Shown here in pieces: positions 1-5,717 of a stretch of DNA of 7,869 bases (positions are counted from its first letter, which is position 1; each line of letters starts with the position of its first letter). Source of the stretch: Campylobacteraceae bacterium (GTDB lineage Bacteria; Campylobacterota; Campylobacteria; Campylobacterales; Campylobacteraceae); assembly GCA_031259875.1 (NCBI GenBank), contig JAIRKW010000103.1, forward strand, positions 1 through 7,869, given 5' to 3'. The notes under the pieces were generated by a model, which was not told the DNA's origin, ran no database searches, and saw only the letters and a list, made by a program, of their open reading frames with translations. The position numbers and the translations under genes are program-made.

Positions 1-312
1 GAGATTGTAACTAAAAACCCTTTTGATTTATTACCTAAAATCAAACATGCAGGCGCTATTTTTATGGGTTCTTTCACGCCAGAACCTATAGGAGATTACA
101 TAGCAGGACCAAACCATACACTTCCAACGGGCGGAACAGCACGGTTTTTTTCACCGCTCAATGTGGAACATTTTATGAAAAAATCTTCAGTTATCAGTAT
201 GAGTAAAGAGGGTATAAAAGAGATAGGTGAGAGTTGCGCGCTTCTTGCGAATGCCGAAGGATTAACGGCACACGAAGAGTCTGTCAGGGTAAGACTTAAA
301 GATTTAAAATAG
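1..312 (+). CDS. hisD: Histidinol dehydrogenase, C-terminal part (5' end outside window)
   Basis: This is the last 103 codons of a gene that enters the window in frame 1 and ends at a TAG. HisD catalyses the last two steps of histidine synthesis, oxidising L-histidinol to L-histidine with two NAD+ and a catalytic zinc, in the cytoplasm. The fragment carries the family signature GAIFMGSFTPEPIGDYIAGP at about fragment residues 18-37, then NHTLPT and GGTARFFSPL. By comparison with E. coli HisD, the Asp of GDY (fragment residue 32) and the His of LTAH (residue 91) match zinc ligands, and the His of GPNH (residue 39) matches an active-site histidine. The C-terminal helical tail has normal length. 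An internal ATG at position 64 falls inside the conserved core and is not a start. The next gene starts 8 nt downstream, suggesting co-transcription. The identification is firm. Confidence 0.95.
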   Translation, partial: EIVTKNPFDLLPKIKHAGAIFMGSFTPEPIGDYIAGPNHTLPTGGTARFFSPLNVEHFMKKSSVISMSKEGIKEIGESCALLANAEGLTAHEESVRVRLKDLK

Positions 313-320
313 GCAAAAGT

Positions 321-986
321 ATGCGTAAAAACAGAATAGAGAACAAAGATGAGATTTGGAACGGTTTTAGCAAAGAAGAAGAACTGTTTAACAGTCTAAC
401 TCATATAGTAGGCTTTTTGTTTTCTATAGCTGCACTTGTTGTTTTGGTGGTTTTAGCGTCTTTGGAGGGAAATGTTTGGAAGATAGTAAGTTTTAGCATT
501 TACGGTGCGACGCTTATCATTTTGTACGGCATCTCAACTTTGTACCATAGTGTAAAAGGCAGAAGAAAAAAACTCTTTCAAAGATTAGATCATATAAGCA
601 TATATCTATTGATAGCGGGCTCTTACACACCTTTTACGCTTGTTAGTATGCGAGGCGGCTGGGGCTGGAGTATATTTGGAGTTATATGGGGATTGGCAAT
701 TTTTGGTATCGTACAAGAGTTTTTTGTAAAAAATCCCAAACGCATTTTATCTTTGATAATATATATTGTTATGGGCTGGCTTATTTTGGTAGCCGTAGTT
801 CCGCTTATAAAGAGCTTGCCTGCTGGCGGACTTGCATGGCTTGTTATAGGCGGACTTTTTTACACAGGAGGAGTCTACTTTTTTATAAATGATGAAAAAA
901 TACGCCATTTTCATGGTATATGGCATCTGTTTGTTATGGCAGGTTCTATAAGTCATTTTTTCACTATAGCGTTTTATGTACTGTAA
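321..986 (+). CDS. Hemolysin III / PAQR-family integral membrane protein
   Basis: A 221-residue protein of the Hly-III family (COG1272; YqfA/TrhA-like), part of the CREST superfamily of seven-helix membrane proteins that includes eukaryotic PAQR receptors and ceramidases. After a charged N-terminus of about 22 residues, seven hydrophobic segments span roughly residues 27-220. The family's metal-site pattern is visible: NSLTH (H28), STLYHS (S72, H76), RLDHISIYLLIAGSYTPF (D90, H91), HFHGIWH (H198, H202) and SISHF (H212). In PAQR proteins the equivalent Asp and His residues bind zinc, and a hydrolase role has been proposed; cytolytic activity is documented for only a few members, so the hemolysin name should not be read as a virulence claim. 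Length is normal for bacterial members. The ATG at 321 is preceded by only a weak ribosome binding site, consistent with read-through from hisD 8 nt upstream. A terminator-like hairpin lies about 60 nt after the stop. Confidence 0.9.
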   Translation: MRKNRIENKDEIWNGFSKEEELFNSLTHIVGFLFSIAALVVLVVLASLEGNVWKIVSFSIYGATLIILYGISTLYHSVKGRRKKLFQRLDHISIYLLIAGSYTPFTLVSMRGGWGWSIFGVIWGLAIFGIVQEFFVKNPKRILSLIIYIVMGWLILVAVVPLIKSLPAGGLAWLVIGGLFYTGGVYFFINDEKIRHFHGIWHLFVMAGSISHFFTIAFYVL

Positions 987-1045
987 AAAAGACAAAGGAA
1001 ATAAATTTTTTCAGCAGCGTATTGTCACATAATATAGAACAATCT

Positions 1046-1068
1046 AGCGGCATATTAACCCGCTTTTT
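1046..1068 (+). terminator. Probable rho-independent terminator after the Hly-III gene
   Basis: AGCGG (1046-1050) and CCGCT (1060-1064) form a 5-bp GC-rich stem with a 9-nt loop, immediately followed by a T-run (1064-1068). It lies about 60 nt past the stop of the Hly-III gene and is on the right strand to end the hisD transcript. The stem is short, so the strength is uncertain. Confidence 0.45.
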
Positions 1069-1117
1069 CGTCATTGCAATAATCTAAAAAAGTGATTTAT
1101 TTTTGTGAAATGTTCAA

Positions 1118-1158
1118 CACTGCTTCTTATACGTCATTCAAAGTTGATAAAAGCAGTG
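1118..1158. repeat. Inverted repeat, 8-bp perfect arms plus 4-bp inner stem
   Basis: CACTGCTT (1118-1125) and AAGCAGTG (1151-1158) are perfect reverse complements. After a one-base bulge, TTAT (1127-1130) can also pair with ATAA (1147-1150), leaving a 16-nt loop. A T5 run at 1166-1170 starts 7 nt past the right arm. It could be a second, weaker terminator, a structured RNA element or a scar of an inserted element. Nothing nearby decides between these. Confidence 0.4.
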
Positions 1159-1231
1159 AGCAATCTTTTTCATCCCAATTTAAGCACAAAATATAACACA
1201 TCAATTTAAAGGAAGTGTCACAGGCAAACAT
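1127..1231 (-). other. Possible small ORF or C-terminal gene fragment, 34 codons
   Basis: On the minus strand, ATG at 1231-1229 opens a 34-codon frame ending in TAA at 1129-1127. Its start reads MFACDTSFKLMCYILC and its end SLLLSTLNDV. A GAGGA-like motif lies about 10 nt before the ATG, so translation is conceivable. No family is recognised. The composition reads more like a protein C-terminus than random AT-rich DNA, and the frame overlaps the end of a second open minus-strand frame in another phase. A decayed, frameshifted gene is therefore as likely as a small gene. The left part overlaps the inverted repeat at 1118-1158. Confidence 0.15.
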
Positions 1232-1407
1232 CGTCTTCTATTCCTCTTTACAAGCTTCCAATCTGTACACTCTGCCCTTTGTAAATAGTTCCTCACCCCC
1301 CCTCTTCCACCATTGCAAAGAAAAGCAATCTGGTAGAATTCTAAAAAACAGTTAACTATTTCAATTTTATTCGAAAAAACAAAAACTTGTAATTTTGAAT
1401 TAAAAAC
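1201..1407 (-). pseudogene. Open minus-strand frame of 68 codons with a G7 tract, possible decayed gene
   Basis: The minus strand is open from just after a TAA (1410-1408) to a TGA (1203-1201), 68 sense codons. There is no ATG; a GTG at 1296-1294 could start only the last 31 codons. The product would include CNGGRGGVRNYLQRAECTDW and end in KRNRRRCLPVTLPLN. A run of seven G (C at 1296-1302 on the plus strand) sits inside the Gly-rich part. I recognise no family. In DNA this AT-rich, a 68-codon open frame is moderately unlikely by chance, and the stretch 1240-1320 is visibly more GC-rich than its surroundings, so a gene remnant is a reasonable reading. The evidence is weak. Confidence 0.2.
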
Positions 1408-1576
1408 TTAAAATACTAAATACTTCATATTGTCTAATTGTCATGCTGCACTTGCAATGGCAGAAAACATGAATGATAAAAAAGCAGACAACACACAAAC
1501 CGTCATATTTACCGATATTATCTTTAAAATAATAGCTCAACTATATTTTAACTCTTTATTGGTACAATTCAAGATT

Positions 1577-1582
1577 TATAAA
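1577..1582 (+). promoter_or_regulatory. Candidate -10 element for the aldehyde dehydrogenase operon
   Basis: TATAAA within TTTATAAAATAC lies 25 nt before the preferred ATG at 1607. That would give a short leader of roughly 17 nt. No clear -35 is seen, which is usual for housekeeping promoters in Campylobacterota. An AGAG motif at 1592-1595 is the only ribosome-binding-like sequence before the ATG. Such AT-rich motifs are common in this DNA, so the call is weak. Confidence 0.25.
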
Positions 1583-1606
1583 ATACAAGATAGAGATTTG
1601 ACACGA

Positions 1607-3013
1607 ATGATACATATTGATAAAGTCTATATAAACGGTGAATTTGTAAAACCCCACGGCACAAAAACTTTGACACTCATAAATCCTGATACTTTAGATG
1701 AAATAGGCAAAGTTACTCTATGCGACCAAAAAGATGCTGCGTACGCCATAAAATGTGCCAAAGAAGCTTTTAAGACTTTTTCAAAAACCTCTATACAAGA
1801 GCGCGGCGAGATTTTGCAAAGGCTTTATAACGCTATGAGCAAAAGAGAAGACGAGTTAAATGCCGCTGTTTTAATGGAGTACGGCTCGCCAATAAGTGCG
1901 ACAAAAGGCAGAACGCGTTTTGCCAAAAACTCATTTTTGACAGCGCGTGAGCAGATGAATAAATTTGAGTTTGAGAGGTTTTTGGAAGACGGTTCAAGGA
2001 TTTTGAAAGCACCTTTAGGCGTTGTGGCGGCTATCGCTCCTTGGAATGCAAATTATACACATATCTGTCAAAAGCTAGCTCCTGCCATTGCTGCCGGCTG
2101 TACGGTTGTATTTAAGCCAAGCGAATACAGTGCGATAGAGACACAAATCCTTTGCGAATGTTTTGAGGAGGCGCGCATTCCAAAGGGAGTTATCAATATC
2201 GTAAATGGCATTGGTGAAGAAATTGGAAGTTATATTGTAAAACATAAAGATATTGCACTGATAAATTTTACAGGCTCAACAAAAGTGGGCAGAGAGATAA
2301 GCAAAAATGCCGCAAAAATGATAAAAAGGACGATTTTGGAGCTTGGCGGTAAATCGCCCAATGTTATATTGGACGATGCCGATTTGACAACTGCCATACC
2401 AAATGCTCTAAAGATTGCTTTCAGTAACAGCGGACAGGCGTGCCACGCAGGAAGCAGACTATACGTGCATGAAAGTAAACTTAAGATAGTATGCGAAATG
2501 CTCGTTGAAGCTGTCAAAGAGATAAAAATAGGCAATATCCACGATGAAGAGTGTTATATGGGACCTCTTATAAATCAAGCTCAGTTTGACAGAGTGCAGT
2601 CTTATATCGCTTCAGGCATCAAAGAGGGAGCAAAAGTGCTTACGGGCGGACTTGGCAGACTGGAGCGATTAAAAGGGTATTATGCTAAGCCGACAATTTT
2701 TACGAACGTGAAAGCAAATATGAAAATAGCGCGTGAAGAGATATTTGGACCAGTGCTTTGCGTATTTACATATAAAAGCGAGCAGGAAGCTATAAAATTA
2801 GCAAATGATACTATTTATGGGCTTGCAGGATATGTAAGCGGAACTGATTTGAAGCGAGCAAAAAGGGTTGCAGAGCAAATTTTTGCAGGTTGGGTTTATA
2901 TCAATAAAGGCATATATGAAGGCAAAGGCGTTATACCTCACGTAGGCGCAAAGCAATCAGGCATAGGCACAAACAGTATTGACGATTATTTACAATTCAG
3001 ATTTATATCATAA
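1607..3013 (+). CDS. NAD(P)-dependent aldehyde dehydrogenase family protein
   Basis: A 468-residue member of the aldehyde dehydrogenase superfamily, which oxidises an aldehyde to the carboxylate via a thiohemiacetal on a catalytic Cys. Start-relative landmarks are: Rossmann motif APWNANYTH with the oxyanion Asn at 147; KPSE with the cofactor-binding Lys at 170; FTGSTKVG at 221-228; general-base Glu 245 in LELGGKSP; nucleophile Cys 279 in GQACHAGSR; and EEIFGP with Glu 378. All key residues are present, so it should be active. Substrate cannot be read from sequence. The C-terminus (HVGAKQSGIGTNS) departs from the usual GGxKxSGxGRE form. The ATG at 1607 is chosen because it gives normal family length and starts at the MIHIDKVYINGEF lead-in; the frame stays open upstream to 1412, with a TTG at 1430 and ATGs at 1457 and 1469, but that stretch does not look like ALDH and those codons lack a good ribosome binding site. 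First gene of a three-gene operon. Confidence 0.93.
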   Translation: MIHIDKVYINGEFVKPHGTKTLTLINPDTLDEIGKVTLCDQKDAAYAIKCAKEAFKTFSKTSIQERGEILQRLYNAMSKREDELNAAVLMEYGSPISATKGRTRFAKNSFLTAREQMNKFEFERFLEDGSRILKAPLGVVAAIAPWNANYTHICQKLAPAIAAGCTVVFKPSEYSAIETQILCECFEEARIPKGVINIVNGIGEEIGSYIVKHKDIALINFTGSTKVGREISKNAAKMIKRTILELGGKSPNVILDDADLTTAIPNALKIAFSNSGQACHAGSRLYVHESKLKIVCEMLVEAVKEIKIGNIHDEECYMGPLINQAQFDRVQSYIASGIKEGAKVLTGGLGRLERLKGYYAKPTIFTNVKANMKIAREEIFGPVLCVFTYKSEQEAIKLANDTIYGLAGYVSGTDLKRAKRVAEQIFAGWVYINKGIYEGKGVIPHVGAKQSGIGTNSIDDYLQFRFIS

Positions 3014-3015
3014 TT

Positions 3016-3021
3016 AAGGGG
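3016..3021 (+). promoter_or_regulatory. Ribosome binding site of the PIN-PhoH gene
   Basis: AAGGGG lies 6 nt before the ATG at 3028 and just after the aldehyde dehydrogenase stop (3011-3013). It fixes the start and shows independent initiation within the operon. Confidence 0.7.
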
Positions 3022-3027
3022 TTTTTA

Positions 3028-4407
3028 ATGGCAGATAAAGTCTATGTCATAGACACTAATATCATTTTGCAAAATATACAACATGTTAAAAATCTTTGCG
3101 AGGAAGGTAAAAATATCGTTGTTGTTCCCGAAACCGTCCTTATTGAACTTGAAGAGAAAAAGAGACAAATTGATGAACTTGGCTTTCAAGCGCGTGAATT
3201 TGCAAGATTTTTAGCCGAATCAAAAGTCAAAGAGGTTGACATATCGGGCAATTATAGAGTCGTGAAATTATATAATGAAAACTATAATATCCATTTGATG
3301 AGCAAAACAGAGTATGACTCTGACATAGAAGCTCGCCATATAGCTGAAAGCAATGATAAGCGTATTATTGAGATAGCTGACGCCGCGCGAAATTACTATA
3401 AAGGACAAAAAGTTATCTTTGTCTCAATAGATATATATGCAAGAATGTTTGGACTTTTTAAAAATCTCAAAACAGAATCTCTGCGTGAAGACCGCTCCGA
3501 AGTACCGCGCACACAATTTTTAAAGAGTATAGAATTAGACTCTTCGTTTTTTAATACCCTTGAAAATATAAACATAAAAAAGATAGATCCTGATTATAAT
3601 ATAGAAAACTTTTGCTATGAATTTGTCTCAAACGACGGCAATAAAACTTACGCACTCATACATAAAGAACGTATATTTTGCTTAAAGGATGATGACTTTA
3701 GAGGCATGAAAGTAAAGCCTGTTAATACAAGGCAGCGCTTTTTTATGAAAGCAATCTTGTCCAATTTATACAATATCTTAGTCATCGACGCTAAAGCAGG
3801 AAGCGGTAAAACTCTCATTGCCATTGCCTCTGCTATGCGCTTGGTGGATAAAGGATTATATGACAAAATCGTATATGTGCGAAACTCCATAGAGAGCTTG
3901 GACAAAGGCGCAGATGTAGGCTTTTTGTCAGGCAATGATGAAAAATTTAGAATTTATAATATGGCGCTTTACGATACACTGGAATTTATCGCTAAAAGAG
4001 TTTTAAAAAAGACAGAAAATAAAGAGAGCGCAGAATCTATCAACTCTAAAATCACTGAAATGATTGAAAAGTACCGAATAGAAAAACTATGGCCTGGAGA
4101 AGCCAGAGGCAGAACATTAAACAACGCAGTAGTAATATTAGATGAGTGGCAAAATAGTTCGGAAAATACAACTCAGCTTATTCTCTCAAGGCTTGATAAC
4201 TCATGTACGGCAATAGTCATAGGCTCAAACAGACAAATAGACAATCTCTACCTTAATAAATATAATAATGGACTCACAAGTCTTTTAAAGTTAACACTGC
4301 AAGAACACGAAGAGCTTAGTATGTTTGCGATTGACTTACAAAAAGCAGTTCGCGGCAAATTCGCCGAATTTAGCGAACGAGTCTATGAAAATAAAAAACA
4401 GCGGTAG
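3028..4407 (+). CDS. PIN-domain plus PhoH-type ATPase protein (YlaK/PhoH2-like)
   Basis: A 459-residue two-domain protein. Residues 1-145 are a PIN nuclease domain with the expected acidic residues: D9 in VIDTN, E40 in IELEEKK, D110 in NDKRII and D135 in FVSID. After a linker region (about 146-230), residues 233-445 form a PhoH P-loop ATPase: RQRFF at 235-239, Walker A AKAGSGKT at 255-262, GADVGFLSG at 294-302, RGRTLNNAVVILDEWQN with Walker B D372/E373, and RQID at 402-405. PhoH2 proteins of this architecture (COG1875) have been shown in mycobacteria to act as ATP-dependent RNA helicase-nucleases, so cytoplasmic RNA processing or decay is the likely role. Differences from the usual motifs are the first Gly of Walker A replaced by Ala, Trp in place of Ala in DEAQN, and GSN in place of GD before QID. 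It sits 14 nt after the aldehyde dehydrogenase and 2 nt before the DUF89 gene. No separate antitoxin gene is seen upstream. Confidence 0.9.
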   Translation: MADKVYVIDTNIILQNIQHVKNLCEEGKNIVVVPETVLIELEEKKRQIDELGFQAREFARFLAESKVKEVDISGNYRVVKLYNENYNIHLMSKTEYDSDIEARHIAESNDKRIIEIADAARNYYKGQKVIFVSIDIYARMFGLFKNLKTESLREDRSEVPRTQFLKSIELDSSFFNTLENINIKKIDPDYNIENFCYEFVSNDGNKTYALIHKERIFCLKDDDFRGMKVKPVNTRQRFFMKAILSNLYNILVIDAKAGSGKTLIAIASAMRLVDKGLYDKIVYVRNSIESLDKGADVGFLSGNDEKFRIYNMALYDTLEFIAKRVLKKTENKESAESINSKITEMIEKYRIEKLWPGEARGRTLNNAVVILDEWQNSSENTTQLILSRLDNSCTAIVIGSNRQIDNLYLNKYNNGLTSLLKLTLQEHEELSMFAIDLQKAVRGKFAEFSERVYENKKQR

Positions 4408-4409
4408 TC

Positions 4410-5285
4410 ATGAAAATAGAAAAAGAGTGCAAAGAGTGTATTCTTGCGCAGACTGTGCGCATGGGAGAGATTTTAAATCTTGATTTAGCACAAAAAGAGG
4501 CGATAAATACGCTTACCAAAAAGCATACTGATGGGCTTGATTATACACTTACTCCACCGCAAAACGCTTATAAACTATACGAAGAGATAGCCCTACTCCT
4601 AAATAAAGAAGATATCTACAAAGAGATAAAAACTGCCTCAACAAAAAGGGCTGAAGAACTTTTACCTGAATGTGAAGCGATTTTGCAAAATGCCTCCGAT
4701 ATACTTTTAAGCTCTGCAAAAATCGCAGTTGCAGGAAATGTAATAGATTTGGCTTCAAGAGTTCAATATGATTTAAAAGAAGAGATAAAAAATATCACCA
4801 ATTTAAAGTTCGAGATAGATGATTTTTCGGCTTTGAAAAACGCTCTTGCCAATGCGCATGAAATAGTCTATATCTGCGACAATGCCGGCGAAGAAGTATT
4901 TGACAAAATATTTATAAAAACACTAAAAAAACTCTATCCTTTAATTCATATATACTATTTTACACGCGGAAAACCCATTATAAATGATATTACTTATGAA
5001 GACGCTATAAATTCGGGTTTAAATGAGTATGCCGAAGTAGTAGACAGCGGCGTGCCGACTCCTGGATTTGTTTACTCTATGGCATCGCACAAAGCACAGG
5101 AAAAATTTAAACGTGCTGATGTTATTATCGCTAAAGGAATGGGCAATTTCGAGTGCATGAGTGAGCAGAGCCGTGCAAACACTTTTTATCTTTTTAAGGT
5201 AAAATGCGAACCTGTTGGAAGATTTGCACAAGCAAAACTCGGCTCTATAGTATGTAAAAGCTCTTATTTATCTAAAAAGTTTTAA
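4410..5285 (+). CDS. DUF89 / ARMT1-like metal-dependent phosphatase
   Basis: A 291-residue protein of the DUF89 family (damage-control phosphatase, ARMT1-like). Members remove phosphate from sugar or cofactor phosphates, often damaged by-products, using a divalent metal held by Asp/Asn residues. Visible motifs are the N-terminal CKEC (C7, C10) typical of the prokaryotic AF1104-like subgroup, AGNVID at 108-113, YICDNAGE at 154-161 (the Asp-Asn metal motif), RGKPIINDIT at 186-195, DSGVPTPGF at 212-220, KGMGNFE at 242-248 and KVKCEPV at 263-269. The length is normal and all expected blocks are present. The ATG is 2 nt after the PIN-PhoH stop, so translation is probably coupled. Substrate is unknown; the aldehyde dehydrogenase in the same operon may hint at a sugar or aldehyde-derived metabolite, but this is inference. 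The last 18 nt overlap a minus-strand remnant. Confidence 0.9.
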   Translation: MKIEKECKECILAQTVRMGEILNLDLAQKEAINTLTKKHTDGLDYTLTPPQNAYKLYEEIALLLNKEDIYKEIKTASTKRAEELLPECEAILQNASDILLSSAKIAVAGNVIDLASRVQYDLKEEIKNITNLKFEIDDFSALKNALANAHEIVYICDNAGEEVFDKIFIKTLKKLYPLIHIYYFTRGKPIINDITYEDAINSGLNEYAEVVDSGVPTPGFVYSMASHKAQEKFKRADVIIAKGMGNFECMSEQSRANTFYLFKVKCEPVGRFAQAKLGSIVCKSSYLSKKF

Positions 5286-5390
5286 TTTATATCCGAAAGC
5301 AGCATTGAATAAATCATTATCTGATTTTCCAAACTTTGTTGTCTTGTTGTATTTGAGACGCACGTTTGCCGTAAAATAATTAGGCTGCAT
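5268..5390 (-). pseudogene. C-terminal remnant of an outer-membrane beta-barrel-like protein
   Basis: On the minus strand a 40-codon frame runs from ATG at 5390-5388 to TAA at 5270-5268, with an in-frame TGA just upstream at 5399-5397. It reads MQPNYFTANVRLKYNK, then KFGKSDNDLF, ending NAAFGYKLKLFR. The alternating hydrophobic/polar pattern, Gly/Asn/Asp-rich turn and aromatic near the end resemble the last beta-hairpin of a porin or TonB-dependent receptor. No ribosome binding site or signal peptide is present, so it is best read as the surviving 3' end of a disrupted gene rather than a small gene. It overlaps the DUF89 gene by 18 nt tail to tail. The family is inferred from pattern only. Confidence 0.4.
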
Positions 5391-5626
5391 TACAATTCAT
5401 ATCTTTTATTATTCCAATATTTTTATATCTGCAGATTTATATTTCAACACAATTTGAAAAAAGCTACACCCCACCAAAACTATACTTTAATAACACTCAT
5501 AAAAATATTTGGGCTTTATTTGATGTAAATATTATAAAAGATAAAGACAAAAAAGCATATATCCACAATAACTTAACATTAAAATTCAATAATGCCATAA
5601 ATAGAAACAATATCATAAGAATATAA
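5384..5626 (+). pseudogene. Open frame of 80 codons without a start codon, probable gene fragment
   Basis: After an in-frame TAG at 5381-5383 the plus strand stays open for 80 codons to TAA at 5624-5626. There is no ATG, GTG or TTG in frame (only one CTG), so it cannot be a normal intact gene. The translation begins with a hydrophobic stretch (FISFIIPIFLYLQIYIS, about residues 5-21), resembling a signal peptide or membrane anchor. A soluble-looking part follows, including FEKSYTPPKLYFNN and NIWALFDVNIIKDKDKK. Codon use and composition resemble the genes around it, and in sequence this AT-rich an 80-codon open frame is unlikely by chance. No family is recognised. It begins exactly where the minus-strand barrel remnant ends, suggesting a rearrangement joint near 5384-5400. 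Confidence 0.35.
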
Positions 5627-5663
5627 AATAATGATAAAATATGTTACTAAAAACTACCAATTT

Positions 5664-5680
5664 TATGATATACTTATAAA
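5664..5680 (+). promoter_or_regulatory. Candidate promoter for the LprI-domain gene pair
   Basis: Two -10-like elements, TATGAT (5664-5669) and TATAAA (5675-5680), lie 54 and 43 nt before the ATG at 5718, in a strongly AT-rich stretch with no clear -35. The region 5627-5717 holds nothing else that I can see. A promoter is expected here because the upstream DNA is a gene scar, but the exact element is uncertain. Confidence 0.35.
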
Positions 5681-5704
5681 ATTGTTTTACTTTTAAAGCA
5701 AAAT

Positions 5705-5710
5705 AAGGGG
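5705..5710 (+). promoter_or_regulatory. Ribosome binding site of the first LprI-domain gene
   Basis: AAGGGG, continuing into TGG, lies 7 nt before the ATG at 5718. It is one of the strongest sites in the window and confirms the start, which leads directly into a signal peptide. Confidence 0.7.
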
Positions 5711-5717
5711 TGGAAAA

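Noticed and set aside
747..995. Minus-strand frame of 82 codons opposite the Hly-III gene
   Set aside because: It lies almost fully antisense to a gene with clear family motifs and has no recognisable protein features.
1430..1606. TTG start at 1430 (or ATG at 1457 or 1469) for the aldehyde dehydrogenase
   Set aside because: These would add up to 59 residues with no family similarity and lack a good ribosome binding site. The ATG at 1607 gives normal length and a typical N-terminus.
987..1606. tRNA, rRNA, CRISPR array or complete insertion sequence in the gene-free stretch
   Set aside because: I saw no cloverleaf, no regularly spaced repeats, no transposase motifs and no paired terminal inverted repeats with target duplication.
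2230..2535. Minus-strand frame of 101 codons opposite the aldehyde dehydrogenase
   Set aside because: It mirrors the catalytic-core codons of the dehydrogenase, and its Ser/Leu/Ile-rich composition is typical of an antisense shadow.
3648..3935. Minus-strand frame opposite the PhoH ATPase core
   Set aside because: It is antisense to Walker A and neighbouring motifs, with no independent start signal or family.
3028..4407. PIN-PhoH gene as half of a toxin-antitoxin pair like mycobacterial phoAT-phoH2
   Set aside because: The upstream gene is a full aldehyde dehydrogenase ending 14 nt away, leaving no room for a separate antitoxin gene.
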